Positions 4,396 through 5,964 of a stretch of DNA of 5,964 nucleotides are shown one piece after another (positions within the stretch are counted from its first letter, which is position 1; each line of letters opens with the position of its first letter). This DNA is from Bacteriovoracaceae bacterium (GTDB taxonomy: Bacteria > Bdellovibrionota > UBA1018): contig CANJNU010000066.1 in NCBI GenBank assembly GCA_947475645.1, positions 1 to 5,964 on the forward strand. Reading direction: 5' to 3'. Made by a program: the position numbers and the translations under genes. Below the pieces are notes generated by a model. The model had not been told where the DNA came from. It made no database searches and worked only from the letters and a program-made list of their open reading frames with translations.

Positions 4396-4428
4396 TTGTT
4401 TGCCTGGGTTAAGTCATGATAGTCATGA
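4396..4428 (+). promoter_or_regulatory. Candidate promoter with tandem AGTCATGA repeats
   Basis: TTGTTT (4396-4401) and GATAGT (4418-4423), 16 bases apart, could drive the small-protein/peroxiredoxin operon. Two exact copies of AGTCATGA (4412-4419 and 4421-4428) sit over the -10 with a 9-base period, suggesting a regulator site. In the opposite direction TATCAT (4421-4416) is a possible -10 for the DUF5522 gene, so this 64-bp gap may be a shared divergent control region. Confidence 0.35.
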
Positions 4429-4448
4429 ACTACCTTTAAGGAGATTTC

Positions 4449-4592
4449 ATGAATCAGGAAAAATTTGCAGAAATTTTTTCGGGCTTTTGGCCCCGTATGG
4501 CACTGACCCTTGTGGGAGCAGCCGCCGCCTATTTAACGATTGTGGGGGGTTATTACACCCTTTATCGTTTCTTTGTAATGGTAGGCACCTAG
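4449..4592 (+). CDS. 47-residue single-helix membrane protein
   Basis: The ATG at 4449 is preceded by an excellent AAGGAG (4438-4443) with a 5-base gap, the strongest evidence that this short frame is translated. The product begins MNQEKFAEIFSGFWPRM and continues with a hydrophobic, glycine/alanine-rich stretch of about 24 residues (18-41: LTLVGAAAAYLTIVGGYYTL and beyond) ending in VMVGT. It should be a single-pass inner-membrane peptide. I do not recognise a family. The TAG stop (4590-4592) is one base from the ATG of the peroxiredoxin gene, which itself has a poorer ribosome site, so translation of the two is probably coupled. It could help place or assist the membrane-targeted peroxiredoxin, but that is inference from position only. 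Confidence 0.8.
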   Translation: MNQEKFAEIFSGFWPRMALTLVGAAAAYLTIVGGYYTLYRFFVMVGT

Positions 4593-4593
4593 C

Positions 4594-5136
4594 ATGCGAT
4601 TTCTGAGTCGAACAGGCTCAGTCCTTCCCTACTTCGTTTATGCGGCGGGCTTGTTGATTAGCCTGGGCCTGTCATCGGGTGATCTCGTGCCCGATTTTTC
4701 GGCCGTAAATCAAGAAGGTAAAACTGTCCGCATTCAGGAGTTCCGCGGCAAACCGGTTTTGATTTTTTTCTACCCTAAAGACGATACTCCGGGTTGCACT
4801 AAAGAAGTGTGCTCGCTGCGCGACCAGTATCAAGCCTTCCAAAAGGTGGGGGTGGTTATTTTGGGAATTTCGCGCCAGGATTCGGCAAGTCATCGCGCGT
4901 TCAAGGCGAAGCATCATTTGCCGTTTGATCTACTGACTGATCCAGATGGTTCGGTGGCTCAATCGCTGGGAGTTGCCAAGATTCCGTTGATTGGATTACA
5001 TCAGCGTCAAAGTATTCTCATGAGTGCCAGTGGCAAGGTCATTCGCTTCTATCCAAGCGTCGATCCTTCGACGCACAGTCAAGAAGTTCTCAGAGACCTT
5101 GAAGAATACGCAATTCGAGCGGGCAAGTCAGGCTGA
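4594..5136 (+). CDS. Peroxiredoxin of the PrxQ/BCP type with N-terminal membrane/export segment
   Basis: The 180-residue product contains the BCP/PrxQ core: LVPDFSAVNQEGKTV, then LIFFYPKDDTPGCTKEVCSLRD. The peroxidatic cysteine is C68 in TPGC, and the resolving cysteine is C73, five residues on (C-x4-C) as in PrxQ. ILGISRQDSASHRAF and LPFDLLTDPDGSVAQSLGV are also typical. It should reduce hydrogen peroxide and organic hydroperoxides using thioredoxin-like donors. Unlike cytoplasmic BCP of about 155 residues, it has some 30 extra N-terminal residues: R2 and R6 followed by a hydrophobic run (8-27), with no clear AxA cleavage site. This implies a periplasmic or membrane-anchored enzyme. GGTAGG at 4580-4585 is a weak ribosome site; coupling to the small upstream gene is likely. 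A separate promoter seems to lie between this gene and the protease. Confidence 0.94.
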   Translation: MRFLSRTGSVLPYFVYAAGLLISLGLSSGDLVPDFSAVNQEGKTVRIQEFRGKPVLIFFYPKDDTPGCTKEVCSLRDQYQAFQKVGVVILGISRQDSASHRAFKAKHHLPFDLLTDPDGSVAQSLGVAKIPLIGLHQRQSILMSASGKVIRFYPSVDPSTHSQEVLRDLEEYAIRAGKSG

Positions 5137-5142
5137 TTCATT

Positions 5143-5177
5143 ATGACAAGCTCTGAACTGTCCACTAGACTGGACAG
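5143..5177 (+). promoter_or_regulatory. Candidate promoter and inverted-repeat operator of the Prc protease gene
   Basis: ATGACA (5143-5148) and TAGACT (5166-5171) are separated by 17 bases and match the sigma70 hexamers at five and four positions. CTGTCCA (5158-5164) and TGGACAG (5171-5177) form a perfect 7-bp inverted repeat with a 6-base centre that covers the -10. No T-run follows, so an operator is likelier than a terminator. Confidence 0.4.
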
Positions 5178-5195
5178 ATACGGAGAACTTTTGTG

Positions 5196-5964
5196 ATGAC
5201 GAAGATCGTTCGCGCTCGCGCTTTAGTTGGTTTGGTTTGTGGATTTGGAATTCTGGGAGCAGGCTTTGTGCCGCTTCAAGCGCAGGCCAGGGCGCTTACA
5301 TGCGTGGACGTTCCTCAGCTTTTTGAGGCCTACCTCAGAAATCATTATGCGTTTCATCGCCTCACGGATCAAATTCGCGAGCGTACGGTCGAGCAGTACA
5401 TTAAGATTCTTGATCCATCGAAGACCTACTTCTTGGACTCTGACGTAGCAAAGATTCGCGCAAGTCTTGCGGGTGCATTTAATGAGATGCAGCAGGGAAA
5501 TTGCGAATCAATCGAAGGATCGCATCAGATTCTCGTGAATCGCATGAAGGAATCTAAAGATGCGGTCGAAAAGTTTTTGGGCGCGGGCTACAAGTTAGAT
5601 GAAAACACCGAATTGATTCTTAATCCCGACTTGCGTGGATACGCCAAAACCCCAGAAGAGCGCATGGCGTTTCAAACAAAGATGGTTCATTTTCAGATCT
5701 CGAACTATCTCTTAACTGACGTAAAGCTGGACGACGCTAAGCGCATGCTAAAAAAGCGCAACGAATTGTCGCTGAAGCGCGCCGAAGACCGAAAGAAGAA
5801 TGAGGTACTTGATTTTTGGAGCGAGGCCTTCGCACATGCGCTTGATCCTCACTCCAGCTACATGTCGCAAGACGTGCTCGAAGATTTTCAGATTACGATG
5901 CAGCTCTCGCTTGAGGGAATTGGCGCGTCGTTGACTTCTGAAGACGGTTACACAGTAATTGAAG
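5196..5964 (+). CDS. prc: Prc/Tsp-type C-terminal processing protease, S41A (N-terminal part; 3' end outside window)
   Basis: 256 codons are visible and the frame runs off the right edge. The product begins with a signal peptide: K3, R6 and R8, a hydrophobic run about 9-25, and the cleavage motif AQA at 29-31, so it acts in the periplasm. The following helical region (about 35-220) resembles the N-terminal domain of E. coli Prc/Tsp, ending in ALDPHSSYMSQDVLEDFQITMQLSLEGIGASLTSEDGYTVIE. This is the diagnostic lead-in to the PDZ domain (compare DPHTNYLSP and MSLSLEGIGA in E. coli Prc). The PDZ body and Ser/Lys catalytic dyad would lie beyond the window. Prc trims or degrades envelope proteins from their C-termini. 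GGAG at 5182-5185 precedes the start; an in-frame GTG at 5193 directly before the ATG at 5196 is an equally placed alternative. It follows the peroxiredoxin gene by 59 bases with an apparent promoter of its own. Confidence 0.93.
   Translation, partial: MTKIVRARALVGLVCGFGILGAGFVPLQAQARALTCVDVPQLFEAYLRNHYAFHRLTDQIRERTVEQYIKILDPSKTYFLDSDVAKIRASLAGAFNEMQQGNCESIEGSHQILVNRMKESKDAVEKFLGAGYKLDENTELILNPDLRGYAKTPEERMAFQTKMVHFQISNYLLTDVKLDDAKRMLKKRNELSLKRAEDRKKNEVLDFWSEAFAHALDPHSSYMSQDVLEDFQITMQLSLEGIGASLTSEDGYTVIE

Noticed and set aside
5227..5448. 73-residue plus-strand frame within the Prc gene
   Set aside because: It is out of frame with a protein that matches Prc along its length, including the lead-in to the PDZ domain.

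Overview
This 5,964-base window looks like ordinary chromosome of a Gram-negative, diderm bacterium. It carries predicted lipoproteins, periplasmic proteins and a Prc-type protease. Lineage cannot be proven here. Tight packing, moderate GC content and several secreted or lipid-anchored proteins would fit a Bdellovibrio-like or other deltaproteobacterial-type genome, but that is inference only.

Left part (1-1120, minus strand): a two-gene operon. A small two-helix membrane protein with a HAMP domain and no output domain is followed after 13 bases by a DUF1284 cysteine-cluster protein. That protein reads without a stop through a signal-peptide-like hydrophobic segment and off the left edge.

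Middle (1187-2179, plus strand): an intact tRNA-Asn(GTT) with promoter and strong terminator, followed at once by a toxin-antitoxin pair of the HI1419/HI1420 (HigBA-like) type. The pair lies between two perfect 68-bp direct repeats. Each repeat holds the last 21 bases of the tRNA (T-loop to CCA), a short linker and the whole terminator with its T-run. The period is 822 bp. This looks like a minimal, integrase-less cassette inserted at the tRNA 3' end and keeping both tRNA and terminator functional. It is the most striking structure in the window.

Right of the cassette (2178-4384, minus strand): an uncharacterised coiled-coil lipoprotein converging on the cassette, a lipid-anchored or secreted metzincin-type zinc metalloprotease (HELGH...H plus a Met-turn), and a 63-residue DUF5522 protein. 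The DUF5522 frame has no ATG, GTG or TTG start and contains a 10-base poly-C tract. Short intergenic regions here hold several perfect inverted repeats.

Right end (4396-5964, plus strand): a promoter region divergent from the DUF5522 gene, a 47-residue single-helix membrane protein, a membrane-targeted PrxQ/BCP peroxiredoxin starting one base after the small gene's stop, and the N-terminal part of a Prc/Tsp (S41A) tail-specific protease with its own apparent promoter. There is no gene-free stretch over 300 bases.
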